Shown: piece after piece, positions 63,594 through 64,000 of the stretch
Layout of the letters: each line of letters starts with the position of its first letter
How positions within the stretch are numbered: position 1 is the first letter of the stretch
From: Flabesymbios commensalis
Lineage: Eukaryota; Annelida; Polychaeta; Terebellida; Flabelligeridae
Direction: 5' to 3'
Assembly (NCBI GenBank): GCA_964017125.1
Contig: OZ024915.1
Span: forward strand, 72,670,032 to 72,734,031
Length of the DNA: 64,000 bases
Notes under the pieces: generated by a model
Told to the model about the DNA's origin: nothing
Database searches by the model: none
Seen by the model: only the letters and a program-made list of their open reading frames with translations
Position numbers and translations under genes: made by a program

Positions 63594-63640
63594 TACCTCT
63601 TAAAGCGCGGGGATCGAATTAAGACGTCAAAATGTATTGC
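63594..63640 (-). mobile_element. Family B end fragment
   Basis: ACCTCTTAAAGCGCGGGGAT, CGAATTAAGACGTCAAAATG. The rest is missing. Confidence 0.55.
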
Positions 63641-64000
63641 ATATTTAGTTGATTGACATATTTACTTGTCTTAAAACGTGTTTGTATATAGTTAGATGGT
63701 ATGTGACTTTTAAAAGACAGTGATTGTGATAAAATTGAATAGATTTTTAGAGTGGTAGCAGTGGTAGTCGAAAAATAGCGATTAGTTATAATACATTTTA
63801 TTTTATAATGTAGTGCTGCGTTGCTTACCTCTTTACGGTTTTAAGCTAGTCCCATGGTTTGCTTCTAATTACTGTAACTATTTTGAATGCAGTTTAGTTT
63901 AGCATGCTTAGCTAATACTTTTGAAGGTATATCCACCTCATCTATGTTGGATTTTATTATATTTAATTTGATGCTTATCGATTTAAAATGCTAAAAAGAT
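63641..64000. other. AT-rich end of window, nothing recognised
   Basis: No exon completing CUB domain 2 was found here. Confidence 0.4.

Overview
This is animal nuclear DNA: AT-rich, intron-dominated and heavily loaded with short non-autonomous transposable elements, tRNA-derived SINEs and satellite arrays. Nothing bacterial, organellar or viral is visible. The repeat style and the domain type of the one gene suggest a marine invertebrate, with a lophotrochozoan such as a mollusc my best guess at low confidence.

The only host gene I can support is on the + strand. Four exons (14933-15140, 56093-56301, 59674-59736, 62575-62779) have consensus splice sites, compatible phases at every junction (2/1, 1/2, 1/2) and no internal stops. 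Joined, they encode about 227 residues: a CUB domain split over the first two exons, a linker of about 20 residues in a 63-bp exon, and the first half of a second CUB domain. The gene is partial at both ends. The first visible exon begins in mid-gene (phase 1), and the last ends in mid-CUB near the right edge. It is probably a secreted or membrane-anchored multi-CUB protein. The intron between the two halves of CUB1 is about 41 kb and fills most of the window.

The rest is layered repeats. 1-14.9 kb (upstream of the first visible exon) holds a SINE, a 1.27-kb TGAA microsatellite, a 30-bp minisatellite (5981-7403), tandem SINE tails, a possible LINE remnant and a 55-bp minisatellite (11389-12803). 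15.1-56.1 kb (the giant intron) holds a 46-bp minisatellite whose every unit looks like a 3' splice site (20444-21582), CAGG and ATTC microsatellites, a 24-bp minisatellite (45361-46304), a 7 x 76-bp expansion inside a transposon copy, many nested short elements, and a 36-bp minisatellite that runs into the acceptor of the second exon. 56.3-64 kb holds shorter introns packed with the same element families.

I define repeat families here by letter. Families B, C, E, F, J, K and N are flanked by TTAA or end in TTAACCCTT/AAGGGTTAA-like termini and often carry a palindromic core; this is typical of piggyBac-type non-autonomous elements. Family A is a palindromic element with CCCAGCAAACACGAGAC ends. 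Family D is a 60-bp palindrome with CAGTAACTGCTTA arms. Family G has a GGTCGAGATGGCCATCTCGACC centre. Family H has a CTACATTCTTAGCTGTGGAA hairpin. Family I has TACTGTAGATCTGGTAAT ends. The SINE is dimeric, with two tRNA-like heads. Most long open reading frames in the window are by-products of tandem arrays and are not reported as genes.
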